A stretch of DNA of 64,000 nt from Brienomyrus brachyistius. Lineage: Eukaryota; Chordata; Actinopteri; Osteoglossiformes; Mormyridae. The stretch covers positions 3,924,501 to 3,988,500 of the forward strand of contig NC_064551.1 in assembly GCF_023856365.1 (NCBI RefSeq), written 5' to 3'. This document shows positions 15,176-34,874 of this stretch, in pieces. Positions within the stretch are counted from its first letter, which is position 1. Each line of letters begins with the position of its first letter. The notes under the pieces are model-generated. The model was not told the DNA's origin. It worked only from the letters and a program-made list of their open reading frames with translations, and ran no database searches. The position numbers and the translations under genes are program-made.

Positions 15176-16565
15176 CGGCTGGGAAAAACGATTAATTTGG
15201 TAACTGGTTGATGATGTGATCGGGCGATCAATTAATGGATTAGATGGGAATAAATCCCCACCTGGGACTAAATATGTATGCATGCATGTATGTATGTATG
15301 CATGCATCTGTCTGTATGTCTGTCTAAAACACTGGGAGGTATTTTCAAGTCACACATTATAGTGGAGAGAATATAAGGGTGAAGCAGTACACAAAACCAC
15401 CGATAAGCAGAAACCTCGGTTTTGGGTTTACGGTTCGGTGCGATTTCAGCACAGCGGGAAAACAGAATTTGTTTTGAAACTGATTATTGTTAAAAGTGCA
15501 AACACAAATCAGGAAGAGTTACAAACCAAACATAAAGCAATGTGTCTATCGAGGTATCTAAAAAAACTTAAACAAAACTAAATGATTTGCACATTAAACG
15601 TACAGTATGGTTAATTATTCAAAAATATGACTGCCCACAACAATCATAATGACCCTAAACACGTGTCATCTACTACAGAGTATGGTCGCGTATCTGTAGT
15701 GAGATTTTCAATTCGAGACAAGTCTGCAAATAGTCTGTTAGGTCATTTTATGCAGTTAATTTAGGTTTACAATGGAATAATTGCCGTAAGATTTCTTGCG
15801 TGAGCACGGTGGTCCGAAACCGTGAGTGTCACGCCATATAGGTGAGAGCTGGCAACCCTGCAAAATGGCTTTAAATGCCACGGGGAAACAAACCATAGAG
15901 GCTGTTTCTGACTTGCTCCGGGCGGACAAGCAATCGGATGATGGTGTCTCAAATGAGTTTGCATGTTGGATGCGTTTCCAGCAACATATCGGTATAACAC
16001 CGCTGACACACAGTTAATTAGGCCTTATTACACCTCTCTGATGTAGGTGTAATTTACAGAGAAACCAAAATGTTTCCAAACCGCTGATTTAAATGAAATG
16101 GGAGTGTGTCTGGGCTGTCCAGTATTAACCATAACCGAACCCTGGTCACAATTAGCAGAATGATTCCCGTGTTGAACATCTACCTATGGATTTGAAGTTG
16201 TCTTCGTGTCAAGAAATGCATTAATTCGTTTCATTGTACGTACATTTTCTGCAACCGAACTGCACACGACGAATACATGTAGGCCTACCGTTTTCGGTTT
16301 GGTAGATACTGCAGCATACTGACTTCTTTGACGACGCAAGATTAAAGCGATTCCACAATTCTGATGTTTTTGGTCTTAGGCCGACTCTCCGCTATATTTA
16401 GCTTGCCAACTATTGCACGCATTGACGTTAACGTTGGTAGGCGGTGACGTCATCGTGCGCGATTTATGCAGCTACCAGCAAAATGCGCCTAATCTACGAC
16501 AAAATTCGTTGCCAACTTTTTATTACCGATTATTATGAACGCTATCGATTAGTTGTCGCAGCCCT
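15176..16565 (-). mobile_element. Decayed hAT DNA transposon with BED-finger remnant
   Basis: The right end reads (minus strand) AGGGCTGCGACAACTAATCG, a hAT-style terminus. The left end, CGGCTGGGAAAAACGATTAA, is a degenerate counterpart. Inside, minus-strand codons near 15960-16009 read YVAGNASNMQTHLRHHHP, which matches the C-terminal half of a BED zinc finger (Asn-x-Ser-Asn-Met then His-x3-His). Downstream transposase sequence is not recognisable and frames are broken. An intact transposase is absent, so it is presumably dead. Confidence 0.6.
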
Positions 16566-16654
16566 AGTTATATAAAGAACCATAATTCATCTGTACGCAA
16601 AACGTGCTCTCTGTAGGACAGAAAAAAATGCCACTTTTTTGTGCTTGACGTTTT

Positions 16655-16660
16655 TTTATT
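16655..16660 (-). terminator. lats1: Probable lats1 poly(A) signal
   Basis: TTTATT on plus (AATAAA on minus) would close a lats1 3' UTR of about 1.2 kb (16640-17897). That interval has no coding character and is AT-rich, as expected for this gene's long UTR. Confidence 0.4.
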
Positions 16661-17897
16661 CAACCGTCATCTCCCTCCACCCCGTTCCCACGAACAAATT
16701 ACACAAGATAAGCACATTTGGATGTCATTTTAACAAGATTACAGTAAAGGTAGTGCATTTCCTAACCTCCAGAACTACATTCATTTCTCCTCCTGGTGCA
16801 GAAATTTAGACCAAAGGACATACCCCTTCGGTTTACACAGAGTGAGACAAAGGCTAGCGCAAGTGTCCTCTTCGATCTGAATGAATGAACAGGTATCCCC
16901 AGAAGTAGTGTCATGCACAGCTGCCCCTGGCGTCGCTCCTTTCCTCCACAATGTGAATTCTTTGCAAACTCCTGGCGACATCAGGAGTCACTTACAGTCC
17001 AGTTTCATACTTTGGTTGAGGCAAAGACAAGGCCATCTGTTCCACAGGGAATGTGTAGGGACACAGTAATCCCCACTTCTGGGTTAGTGTTACAGTTGTG
17101 TTGAATGGATGAAGAGGGGAAAAAGGCAAGAACAAACAACTTTAAAATAGCAAACAATTTCTAGGATGACAGCCGAACAAATGGCCTGCGGAGATGTATT
17201 ACTGACATAAGACAGGAAAGAATTATTCACATCAAATTTATACAGTATAATTTATAAATATAATTTATATGTATAAATTAGGGAAAAATAAACTATTACA
17301 ATCCACTAAATCTTTCCGCAACTAGTGTTCTCATTAAACAATTGGCAGTCTGTGTTTCTGTCATATTTGGTAAAAGAAAGCCGATCAAAGGTTCTCAAAT
17401 GTAAGCTGAATCGTTCCATGCCCCGAAAATGGTATTTCCCCTTGCATATAAATTAACATACATCTGCAATCAAATTTTAACCAAAGGAACCGTAGTGTAA
17501 TGCTCATCATATGCTAATTATCAATTTATAACTTTAAATAAATTAAGGCTTAAAAAGGGGGCTTACTTTTCCGGGGGAAAATATTTTCAAATAAAAAGCA
17601 CCCAGACACGTCTTTTTCCTCTTCAGGCCACCCAATTAAGGCATACACTGTACACCTTTTAATAATAAATACAACAGGGTGGTCAGAGGCTCACTCCTCA
17701 CCCTCGAGATGGGCGGCAGCATCCGAGGCCATTACACTAAACTCTCCCTAACAGCATGTCGCTGACCAGATAGACCATACTTACTTACAGGTAGATTTTC
17801 CTTCTAGATTATAAAAATAAACAGCAGACCCCCAAGGGGACAGACTCCAGCTTTTAGACACACAAAGATGGACAAATCCATCTTGCGCGCAGGTAGC

Positions 17898-24333
<6,436 letters not shown>

Positions 24334-24363
24334 GTAAGAACATGTATGTGGGGGCAGGCGAGA

Positions 24364-25550
24364 CTGAACGGGGGGGGCGTGCACTCGGCAGCCAGGCCGT
24401 GGCTGGGATGAGGTGGGGGGGCTGCTCACGCTCACAGAGTCTCTCTCTTCACATCGGAGTGTCGGAGGTCAAGCCTATAATCTGAGTGCACAAAAGGACA
24501 CATAAAAACTCTAACATTTATTTTTAATAAATTATTCAACATTAATCAATGTTAAACATTCATATAGACACAGAATCAACTGGACCATTCATCAGTTATT
24601 TGGGGACCAGTATGATGGATACATACATGTCAAATACTGACAGCTTTTGCAAGATTTTCGTAAGTACGAAACCATTATGCTTTTTTTTGGATGTATGTCT
24701 ATACATTAAGTGTTTTTATGCAAAATAAATACATTTTAACGACGATAAGATGTTTCCATTGTAGTTTAAGAACGACACCTGTCAACATTTCACAGACCAG
24801 TACGGAAATATGCTTCATCTTTTCACCCAAACTGGAGATTTAATAAGACGTCAAGAAATGAGGCGGCATTTCGTCGCTTTTTAATTGCCGGGACAATCCC
24901 GATATGACAGCTGCGTTGACCCCACGTTAATCGTTTAGCAGATTAGCGGAATTATTAAACACAGACGGCGAAAGCAGCACCGTTTCCGAGCGACATCCGT
25001 CCATGAAAGACCGACTCAGGTTCACACATCAACGCCGTAACGTTAGCTAGCATCGGTGGCTAGCGAAGGTAATACCCGCTATATGTGACAGCGCTGATAA
25101 AACAAACGACTTTAAAAGCACAAAATACGCCATCGAATGAAACATCCGGGAAAGTGTTTGATAAAGAACAAAAGCACAACAGCTCTTTGATCAGGTTTAT
25201 GTCTAGATGAAGGGCACTAGCCAGTAAGGACGGCGCCGAGCTTCTCCATTTTGTCCCCGGCCTCCACCGTCTTAAGCTTTGCGAGCTTCATAGGTGAGGC
25301 TCTACGACGCCACAATGCGGGCTCTGGATTCCCCTCACTGTCGCTGACCGGGACAAGTCACGGATAGCCGGCGCTTGGTTTCGTCCCACTGCCCGACGCT
25401 GATGCTCAGTAACCCTCCTCAGGGTGTCTGAGCCGCCGCCTCCTTCCCTCCACCCGAGCCCGAAGGTACCTATAACGCAGGGCCGAGGCGGCGCGGCCTG
25501 CGCCCCCCCCTGCCGCCGGCTGCCTGGCGGAAGGCTCACAAAGAACTCAC
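24364..25550 (-). other. lats1: lats1 5' UTR intron; nothing else recognised
   Basis: A probable 5' UTR acceptor lies at 24364-24365, about 30 nt upstream of the ATG. The donor (gtgagt on minus) is at 25545-25550. Between them the sequence is unremarkable until it becomes CpG-rich at about 25230. Confidence 0.5.
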
Positions 25551-25860
25551 CGCGGCTCGGCTTCACGTCTCATATCTGTCAAACGGAGGGACGACGTGGT
25601 GGCTCTGGGTTAATTCTGCCGGACGACGAGCGTTATTTCACCGGGGAGAGTTTTCTTCGTCTCCCGCAGGCTTCGTCGTTAACTCGGACTAGGGCTCGAG
25701 TGCTCGGCTGAGGTCGGCGTCGGTCGGTGTTAGAGGCGCGCAGGCTCGCGGGAGGCACGCCAGCGACACCGGCGCTCTGATTGGTTACTTCCCCTAAGCC
25801 CTCGGTCTCCCGGGAACATTTCAAGCGCTCGGCTGTGACAGATGCGTCGTGCACCGCGGA
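25551..25860 (-). promoter_or_regulatory. lats1: lats1 noncoding exon 1 and CpG-island promoter
   Basis: A strong donor (GCCGCG then gtgagt) ends a noncoding exon at 25551, inside a dense CpG block from about 25230 to 25860. On the minus strand a CCAAT box (plus ATTGG at 25780-25784) and an adjacent GGAAGT ETS-type site sit at its upstream edge. The start site is probably near 25700-25760. Confidence 0.6.
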
Positions 25861-26640
25861 TATGAGAAATATGAAAAATATGTGAGTAGTTCTTGTCGAT
25901 AGGATAAAGCGGTATGTAGTCGCTGTATTTCGGGAATTGTCAGACTACGATGATACCGCCTTTTAAATTGTACGGCTTCCAGTAAGTTCAACCTTTAGAT
26001 GTTCTGCAAAGTAGGTTACATTTTTTCACAAGTACAACCCGAGCACCTCATCAGACAGCTCTCTACTCAATACTGAATTCCAGTGCATTCAATGTAAGCA
26101 TGCGAAAAGGGTAATACTATCTGGTCAACTCTAGCAGCAGATACATATTGAGAGTGTACATATTTATGAATATTTTTTTAAGCATGTATTGTACAGCAGT
26201 TCACTGAGCACTCGTATAGTTTACATCGTAGAATTATCCATTATACATAAATTTTTCTTGGCACTTATAAATACTAAATGTATTCACCACTGTTTTGTGC
26301 TGTCTGCTTAAGATGGTCAACTATGAGCAATCAATATCATTTTTTCTTTTAAATCATATGAACAGTGTGCATCTGTTGTCTAGGTTCACAAATTATATAA
26401 ACTTAAGTTTTACACAAAATGCTACAATTTGTCCTCAGCGTTGTATTTTTTCAATCATTTGGATAAGTGAGCCATTTGAGTAGTTTGAGTAAACAATTGT
26501 AAGGCTAAAAAGCCTGAATTTGTTCCAAGCGGCATTTCATTGTGTGACACTGAAATTAACATTTAATGCACAGATTAAAAGCAAAGTGTGGAATGAACAG
26601 AAACCTTAAAGGGGAGCAGAAATGTGATGAGAGCATTTAA
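25861..26640. other. AT-rich intergenic region between lats1 and nup43
   Basis: No gene, tRNA or clear repeat was seen. The right edge is set by a probable nup43 poly(A) signal (TTTATT at 26651-26656, AATAAA on minus). Confidence 0.5.
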
Positions 26641-26892
26641 AGTTTTTGGGTTTATTCTGACGCTTTAAGATTCTTGAACCCAAGCCTCACTTTTAATGAA
26701 ACTGCAATACAAGCCTATCTTATGAAAGCAATATTAAATTCACATGCAAAAATGACATTTGTACAATACTCAAGAGTTCAAAAAATGCAAAATATCTACA
26801 ATAACCAAAATAGTTCAATAAATGGAAAGGTTTAAAGATTGAGTTGAAAGGTCCACTGCAGTTTATTGCAACAACTTGCGATGGCCTCCACA

Positions 26893-28847
26893 CTAGACCG
26901 GGACCCGTTTGTTCACATAAATGGCCTCTCCATCTGTTCCACACACAAGACACTGGCCAAGTACATCCAGACTGTTCACAGGCAGAGTCTGGGTGGGCAG
27001 CATGTGTGTGGCTTCCAAGTGCACCTTACTGGAATCTCCCCCAAGCCAAGAACTGGTCAGCGACTGGTTTCCTCCTGCAGGCATAACTGTGCTGCGAGAC
27101 ATGATGCTCGTGTTTCGTCCACCTTTGTAGAGAAAATATGAGTCACAAATCATTTCAAGGCTGTTTCAGGGAACGCCGTCTGCATGAATACCAACTGAAA
27201 CAAGAGGTTAGCCACTCTATCACTCTTCACAACCTACCTTGTAAAAATGATGGCGTATCAGATTTAGTGGAGTTTTCCCAGTGCAATAGAGAGCCATCCT
27301 CTGAGCATGTAAACAAGTGGTCTGGGTTTGACGGGTGAAAATGCACTTCCCACACTAGATGGGACAAAGAGGAATATTTTCAAAAAACTGGCAAGGCACT
27401 CAGCAGTTCAGAGGTACATTTTTTATTCGTCTTCAGTAATGTAACAGAAGTAAGCAGGGCCTCACTTTCCGCAGAATGCGCCTTCATCAGTGAGAAGGGC
27501 ATGCTGTGCTGTCTTACATCCCAGATACACAGCATCCCATCCTGCCCCCCTGTGGCCACAATGTGTTGCTGGTTTGGGTGTCTATCCACGCAGTGCAGAG
27601 GAACTCTGTCCCCAGTTCTATGGAACAAAAAAGAAAAAGACAAAATGAATTACAGTGAACTTCTGCAATGGCAATGTCCAAGAATGACTTAAAATTCCAC
27701 AGACGCCTAAATTTAAATCGTGGTAAACAGCAGGAGGTGAACCTGCCGACTCACAGAGACAGAATCTGCGCAGGTTCGTTTCCCTGTTGACGAAAGTCCC
27801 AGAGTTTCAGCTGGCCAAAGGAGTTGACGGTCAGGACCTCCGTGGTTCTCAGGAAGGTCGCGGCGTGAATTGTGCTGCTGTCGGCATTGTCTAAAAAGGG
27901 AAAGCCAGCGACCCAACAACCATTACTGGGAATATACAGATGGATGGACTGAGGAAAAGAATGAAACATGAATACAGGTGAGGTGAGGCAGAGGGCAATT
28001 TCACTGCTCTCTTTGGATTCTGTGGCACACCTATAGTACGCAGAATGCCTTTGTGATCCACTCTGAAGAGGATGATCCTTCCATCTTCCCCTACTGTCAC
28101 GATTTCTGGACTGTTGCACACCACCCCTGTGCAAGGTGCACTGTCACAAGCGTAGTGGTGTGCTCTGTCCCAGTGCTGTGCCACAGAGAGTGTCTGAGGG
28201 GGGACAAAAGCAATGCCGCATTCATTGATGTCCTAGGATTGATCCATATTAAGCATCCTGTTATTGCTCAAGCAAACTAACCCGCTATACTGTTGGTCAA
28301 TGCAAGCTTACAGTATCTCCTGTAAACAGTTAAAATACTTGGAAGCACACAATAGATATCTGACATGGTTTGGTGCCAAAGTAGATTCTTCTTGAAACAG
28401 AATTTAAACTGCTTTTTAAAAATACAGCCAAAGAAACGATTAAAGAACCATACAGAACTTGCCTGGCTATTCTGATGGTGACGAAAAATGGTGACTGATC
28501 CAGTAGATGAACCTGCAACAATCCTCTCCTGGTCCAAGAACTAAGAATAGTTTGGGATGCCAAGGCATTAGCACAATTTACTGTACGTTTAACACTTTGC
28601 TCAAGATTATCAGATCAGAGCCCCTCCTATGAATTAATAACCTCCAGTTCAGTCCGCCTTTAATGATTACACCATCTAGCACCTTTTAGTGGTTTGTGTC
28701 ATACATGAGAATGTCAAACTCATTTACAAATTCTTAGGCACACCCTACTCATATAACATGGAAAAAGAATCCGAAAACTTCATGTATCCCCCGTTTACGT
28801 CATCCATCTCATGATTGCTCATCCTGATCACCGTCATGGTGTCTCTT

Positions 28848-28878
<31 letters not shown>

Positions 28879-29579
28879 GGGGGGCACCATGTACCAAGCA
28901 TCATAGAGCAGAAGGTTGTGGTTACGGGATGCCAGTCCATCATAGGACAAATTCGTGTGCGCGCATATACACAAATAAACTAATAAACTATGGGTAATTT
29001 AGAGACACCAATTAGCCTGACAATATCTTTAGACTGCGAGATGAATCCATGCATATTTATTTTACTTATTTATGTATTTTTACGAAAGATGTACAACCCA
29101 GACACCCTATAGATAAATAAAATATATATTCACATACATATTTCGTTCCACGTTACATCCCATCAGTATTCGTAAAGAAGGGTGAAGACGTATGAGGCGT
29201 GGGACGTACCTGAAGGCCGAGAACATCCCCGTTGTGTTGGTACTCACAGAGAAGCTGAGGGTCCCCTTCGAATTCATCATCCATTTTCGAGTAGCCATGC
29301 TCTCCAACCGACCAGAGGGAAACTTTGTTGTCCTAAAAGTGTCGTAATACGCAACACAGTACAAGAAAAGTCTGATGACAAGGTACCTAACTGTTAAACA
29401 TACATAGATGAGGAACTCGGTAAACTGGCACTTAGAGTTGTGACTAGCTAGCGTAATACCTCGTTGTCCCAAGATCCCGTAGCAAATATATCTGGTTGCT
29501 GTAGGGTGGAAGATAAGACGGGCCTCCATCGTATCTTGCTTATCTTCTGTGAGACAAATTTTGCGTTGATGCACTCCAT
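26893..29579 (-). CDS. nup43: Nucleoporin Nup43 (WD40 subunit of the Nup107-160 Y complex)
   Basis: Exons on minus: 29579-29460, 29332-29210, 28540-28463, 28193-28031, 27890-27755, 27617-27466, 27354-27238 and 27122-26893. The sum is 1119 nt, 372 residues (human 380). Nup43 is a beta-propeller of the nuclear-pore Y complex, also at kinetochores. Family landmarks: FVSQKISKIRWRP at the N-terminus, FATGSWDNE, FLDQERIVAGSSTGSVT, APCTGVVCNSPEIVTVGEDG, NSFGQLKLWDFRQQGNEPAQ, CVDRHPNQQHIVATGGQDG, FHPSNPDHLFTCSEDGSLLH and LDVLGQCLVCGTDGEAIYV. The donor of exon 28540-28463 appears to be GC rather than GT (see findings). A GT alternative nine bases on would add Ala-Ser-Ser and stay in frame. The start codon is the first ATG and fits the family. 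Confidence 0.95.
28846..28884 (+). repeat. T12-G27 homopolymer tract in a nup43 intron
   Basis: A run of T (about 28846-28857) is followed by 27 consecutive G (28858-28884). The exact length is unreliable in most sequencing data. The tract is G-quadruplex-prone on the plus strand. Confidence 0.9.
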
Positions 29580-30364
29580 TAAGGCGTATATTTCTTCAGA
29601 TTAATAGTTAGCAAACGACAGGTAACCAACACAGGCACACTTTCCTATTTCCCGAACTCCCAGAGCCCCGCCTCATCCGCTGAATGGCTTCCATTCATTG
29701 GTGCTCCACAGACGGCAGCCGAAAATGGACAAACAGAACGCCTAATTCTGGCACGAATTATAAATACAGTTTAACAGTGTTCGACATTTTGCTAGTAATA
29801 TTATGGGTGCTGACGTGAATAAAATTTACTTACTATAATTTAATGCGATTCTTCGTTGATTTTAGTGATAATCTGATCATTGGTGATCATGGAGTTCCAA
29901 AATGTGTATAATTGATGGCATAATAAAGTACATTCCCAAGATACTGTATATAAAATACTATTTTAATAAACGTTGTATTACATGATATACTGCATTAAGC
30001 AAAATACCGTTGCATCCTCACTATATAACAACAAACAAAAGTGTTTTAAAACTGCTGAAATATTTTGAGTCAACTGGATTGTGTGTGGTCTGCAGGGCTC
30101 TAATTTAAAATATATATTTATAATCTGATCATGTGACCACGCCAACAACTCAAGCTCTCCGTCTAGTGGAAGGCATCGTCAGAGCTGATACTTAGCAAAT
30201 CATTAATGGTAATCACACGCAGCTATATGCGCATGCAAATAATTCGCCGGCCCACTGGCCAGATATATGAAATTAAGGTGTGTGCTTCACTGTACTATAT
30301 TCTATGTATTATGCTAGCGCGAAGGCAAATTACAGCGTAGTCGTCTGTAACATAGCGCGGGAAA
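29580..30364. promoter_or_regulatory. Head-to-head nup43/pcmt1 promoter interval
   Basis: This 785-nt interval separates divergent start codons. A minus-strand CCAAT box (ATTGG on plus near 29696-29702) lies about 120 nt upstream of the nup43 ATG. The middle is AT-rich, and GC content rises again at about 30310 before pcmt1. No intervening gene was seen. Confidence 0.5.
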
Positions 30365-33300
30365 ATGCAGCGCGGCGGAACAACGATGTCGAGTGACGTG
30401 TCTCCCGCTGATGTGCTGGAAGTCGTCAGCGTCGTGGGCAAGGCGGTGTGCGCAGGCGCGGCACTGACAGCCGCTCTCTACTTGATCCGCAGAGTGTGTT
30501 TAATGATGGCCTGGAAATCGGGAGGAGCTAGCCACGCCGAGCTCGTCAACAACCTCCGCAGTAAGTTTTTTACCTCTCTCTCGAATCTTTTCTCCCAAGC
30601 TGTTGATTTTTGCCCCTCGAGTGCAACGCCTTTTCTGCTTTAACATTTCTTTTTTGAGGTCTAGGGCATTGCAAAGGCAACCGATGTCAGATACATAAAT
30701 ATGAGCTCCAGTTAGTTAGCTTGCCTTTCGGGTTGCCAGCCTTGCTAGGAAACCTGCAGCGTTGTGTCCACGCCGAATGTGTTTCTAAGTTAGTGTTGAG
30801 CTAACAGGGGAGTCTGATCGGATCCTTTTAGGAGTACGGCGTCTGCCAACCACTTACTGCCTCCTTGCTATATCTAAACGTTAATGACGTAGCGTAAAAT
30901 GCGATGTTTAAGAAGCCACACGTACGCATGCAAAGTAATCAAGCTACCGACGGCGCCGCTTCACCGAAGCACCAACAGATTCAGATTCCTTAGTTTTGAT
31001 ATTTGCTTCCGTTTTTCTAAATGTCGTCATTTTTTTTTAGGTTTTGCGTAACTCGGGTGCGATCCGATTGTTAATGGGCCGACGTGTCGTACCTGCCCCC
31101 TCCCTGTGACAGTTTGATCAATCTGGTATTTGACTTGATCTGGAGGATCGACACCGTCTGGCTGTCTGGCAGCCCGCTGGCCAGGCGCCGACTGGCATAT
31201 TTGACCTGTAGCACATTTTATGGCCGTCTCCCCCCCCCCAGTTCTAGTCAGATCGTCAACAGTGTGTTTCGCTTTCCACCCAGACGTAGGTAAGCGAACG
31301 GCTTGGTGGAAACGCAGTAAAACAGCTAAGTGCGCGACCGCCGCCTACTCCGGCGGATCCCCGGAGCGCATGCGCACAGGCCCTTGGATACCCTGCGCTG
31401 TTATTGTGGCGCTCCAGAGGCCGGGGGGCGGCGGCCGAGCAGCGCGGACCCTAGGTGCCCCACTGGCGTTGGCTTACTAAAGGCAAGGGAGGGGGTGACT
31501 TTAAAAACTGGCCATGAACGACGATGAAAGTCTGTATAGGGCAGGGCAGCGTTGCGGGCTAATTGGGTCGCTGCGTGATCATAGTACGTTTAAAGCGCCG
31601 CAGAGAACGGCGTCACGTGACCGCGCCTGCTCTCTTATTATAAAAGCGGCTTTTCATTAAAATCATTCAAATTGATCCATTATCCTTTTTCTCTTGTGGT
31701 GTAACTTTGCAGTGCACTTTGTCATGGTAATATTATTTCCGAATTGAGTTGAAGTGACCGAAAGTGAGTGCGCAGTGTAAAGTATTGCCTTTAGAAATTA
31801 AATCTGTAGTATATTTCGGTAGATAAATGGAATCGCTGGTTTAGCGTTCTGATCCCTCCCCCCCGCCCCAGAGGTGCTTTGTAGGGTAATTCGATACAGA
31901 TCCTGACCCGAACTCGGTTCTGCAAGCTAACTCTGCCTTGGCTCAGTATAAGTCAGGGCCATGAGTTGATCTTAAGGGGCCTTATTGGTGCAGTGAGGAG
32001 CCCTTTGTTTTTTTAAGTCGCCTGGGGTACTGGAGCCCTGTTCTCTCGGAGACATTGGAGCTGAGTCTCCCGGGCCTGCCGTGCCCTCGTTTGCCTGTCC
32101 CTGCCTGCTGCTCTGACAGTCTGTGGCAGCAGAAGGCAATAGGGAGACATCCATAATCGCTTCAGCAAGGCCTAGTAACTCACACCCCGAGCGTCTGCCC
32201 AGTGCCATTTGGCCTCCTGTCCACAGCCGGCTATTTTTATAGCTGCAGTAAAGCAGTGTACTTATGGATGCCTGCTGCTGACCCCTGGAGAGGCCAGGGA
32301 GGGGCTTGTGTGTGTTTTGGAAGACTGGTACAAGAGTGCACTGACCGCGGAGGGCTGGGAATGGTAAATGGTGGGGTGGGGTCACCGTGCGTGATGGTGT
32401 GGGATACAGAGAAAGGGCACACAGATGGCGTGTAAGGCAGGCGCGGCGGTTCTCTCGCCGCTTTGTCGACTCAAGGACCTTTGTCAGTGGTTTGCTCCAG
32501 TAAATGCCATGTGAACTGTGTCACTGCAGAGCCAGTTTTATGACGAGGGGGGGTGGGGTGGTTGGCCCCTCAAGATGGAGGCCACCTATTAAAATATGCA
32601 AAATGAGTTGTCGTTCTTGGCCAGTTAAAATAGGTTGCTGGAATTGGAATCGGGTACATTTGTATTTATTTTTAATTATGATCGTTAATTGTGCGAAATT
32701 TAAGTAACGGGTCTCAGTATCGTGGTTAAATTGTCAAGGAAACTGCACACTAGTGACAGCTTGGTTTGCTGCACTAGTTGGTGAATCATCACTTTTTGAG
32801 TGAGTCTCGCTGGAGAAACAGGCTAGGTTTTGATGCGGATCTACACTCCGTGGTCTGTTGGGCATCTGATGAACTGCATTTGGATTAGCAGTGTTTTTTT
32901 GTTTGTTTGTTTAACTTCTTTTGCTGGGGGGTGGGTCATTTCATTGGCCTTGGAGGGGGCTGTGAAACACTTCTAATATGGAGTGATGAATGTATGATTT
33001 TTTTTTTGTATTGGATTTAAAGCATGGTGTGCAGTTGGACGTTTTTCATACTTGCGGCAGTTGGTATCACTGGAAGGGACACTGGAACCTCTCATGGTCC
33101 TGTTGGTACAGTGTGTGACTGATGAGGAAGTAGCTCTGCATCTGGGAAGCTTCATGTGTAATACCTGGCCCATAAATTTAAGCAAAAATATAAATCAAAA
33201 GCTTCCTCTGATGCAACACAAATAGCAGTTTTCTAATTCACTAGTAATTGGTGTCATATTTCCATTAAAGTCTGCGGTCTGTTTGTGTTGCCAGTTCAGT

Positions 33301-34815
33301 GTGATGCATAATGCAATAATACAACAGTACTGTTTATCTGAACGTAGAAGCTTAATTATATGCTAGAGCAATTTCAGTAGAGGTTGACTCACCACCTTTA
33401 CTGCATTGAATTTAATTATTATAACTCCTAACTGTTTGTATGGGCCAAATGTTCGTATGACGAACGGTAGCGACTCCTGCATTTGCACAGCGAGCTGAAA
33501 ATTCAGTGGCGGCTTCCCATTTCTCAGACGTAGGGGTCGATATCGTAGCAAATTCCAAGGGTCATTTTCATGAAAATGGTGATTTAAAAATTATTATTTT
33601 TTTAAATTCTGATTCATAACATTTTGCCAAGGACATGTCTGTCTCTGCACAGACAAACCTTAATGACGTCTCTCCCCTCAGAAAATGGCATCATCAAGTC
33701 GGACAAAGTTTACGAGGTCATGCTTGGCACAGACCGCGCGCACTTCTCCAGATGCAACCCATACATGGACTCCCCCCAGTCAATAGGTGAGCCTTGGCGG
33801 CCGCTGCCAGCCCCTGCCGGGCCACGCCGTGCCGACGTTGCATGCTGGTAATCGTCCGCTTTCTTCTTTTCGTCGGCAGGTTATCAAGCCACTATCAGTG
33901 CGCCGCACATGGTAACGTTAATGCACCCTCCCGACACACATGCTAGCATGCTCGCCGCTGTTAGGTCAGTAAGCAGCTGGGACCAGCCTGCCCGCGCCAT
34001 GAGTACAAGATGCCTCGCAGCATAAAAGGCTTAATTTTTTTGTAATTAATGGTCCCTAATGACAATAAAGAGCAGACAATAATGAAGTGGGAAAAGAAAA
34101 AAATGAGAAGCTTTTTAATTCCTTTTTATCACCTGAGTTTTATGCTAGTAGGGAGGTGTATAATATTGCTGTCTAGGTTATTAATGTATGGGGGTGTTTG
34201 GACCCCCCCATGGAGCCTCGCCTAAAGGGTCACGCAGCCGGTTGCCTCGCGTCTCTTCCAGCACGCTTATGCCTTGGAGCTTCTCCACGACCAGCTGCAT
34301 GAGGGGGCGAAAGCGCTGGACGTGGGATCGGGGAGTGGGATCCTCTCCGTCTGCTTCGCCCGCATGGTAAGCTGCCCCCCCCCCCCCCCCGAGGGGTCGT
34401 CTCCGAGGTCCAACGGCGGGGGCCTGGCCGCAGGTGTGTTTCATGTAGCTGTCGGCCGGTGCCGCTTCTGCAGGTGGGGCCCAAAGGGAAGGTGATAGGA
34501 ATCGATCACATCAAGGAGCTGGTGGAGGATTCGATAAAGAACGTGAAGAAAGACGACCCCAGCCTGATCACGTCGGGCAGGGTGAAGCTGATCGGTGAGT
34601 GGCGGGTGCGGGGGGGGGGGGGGGGGTCGCCCATGAGGGCATTGCAGCGACAGCTGCTGAATTATTGAGCCGCTGCGGATGGCTGCCCCCCCCCCCCCCC
34701 CCCCCCATCCTCTTGTCTGGGGGTGACGCCATCCCTGGTCTGGCTGGCCTGCCATCTGCGGGCTCTGAGAATGTTCCCGCTGTCCGGCAGCTGGTGGTGT
34801 CGTGAGAGACGCTTA

Positions 34816-34874
<59 letters not shown>

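Noticed and set aside
31084..31480. Coding exon in the GC-rich part of pcmt1 intron 1
   Set aside because: Exon 1 joins exon 2 in phase without it, and the frames show no family resemblance.
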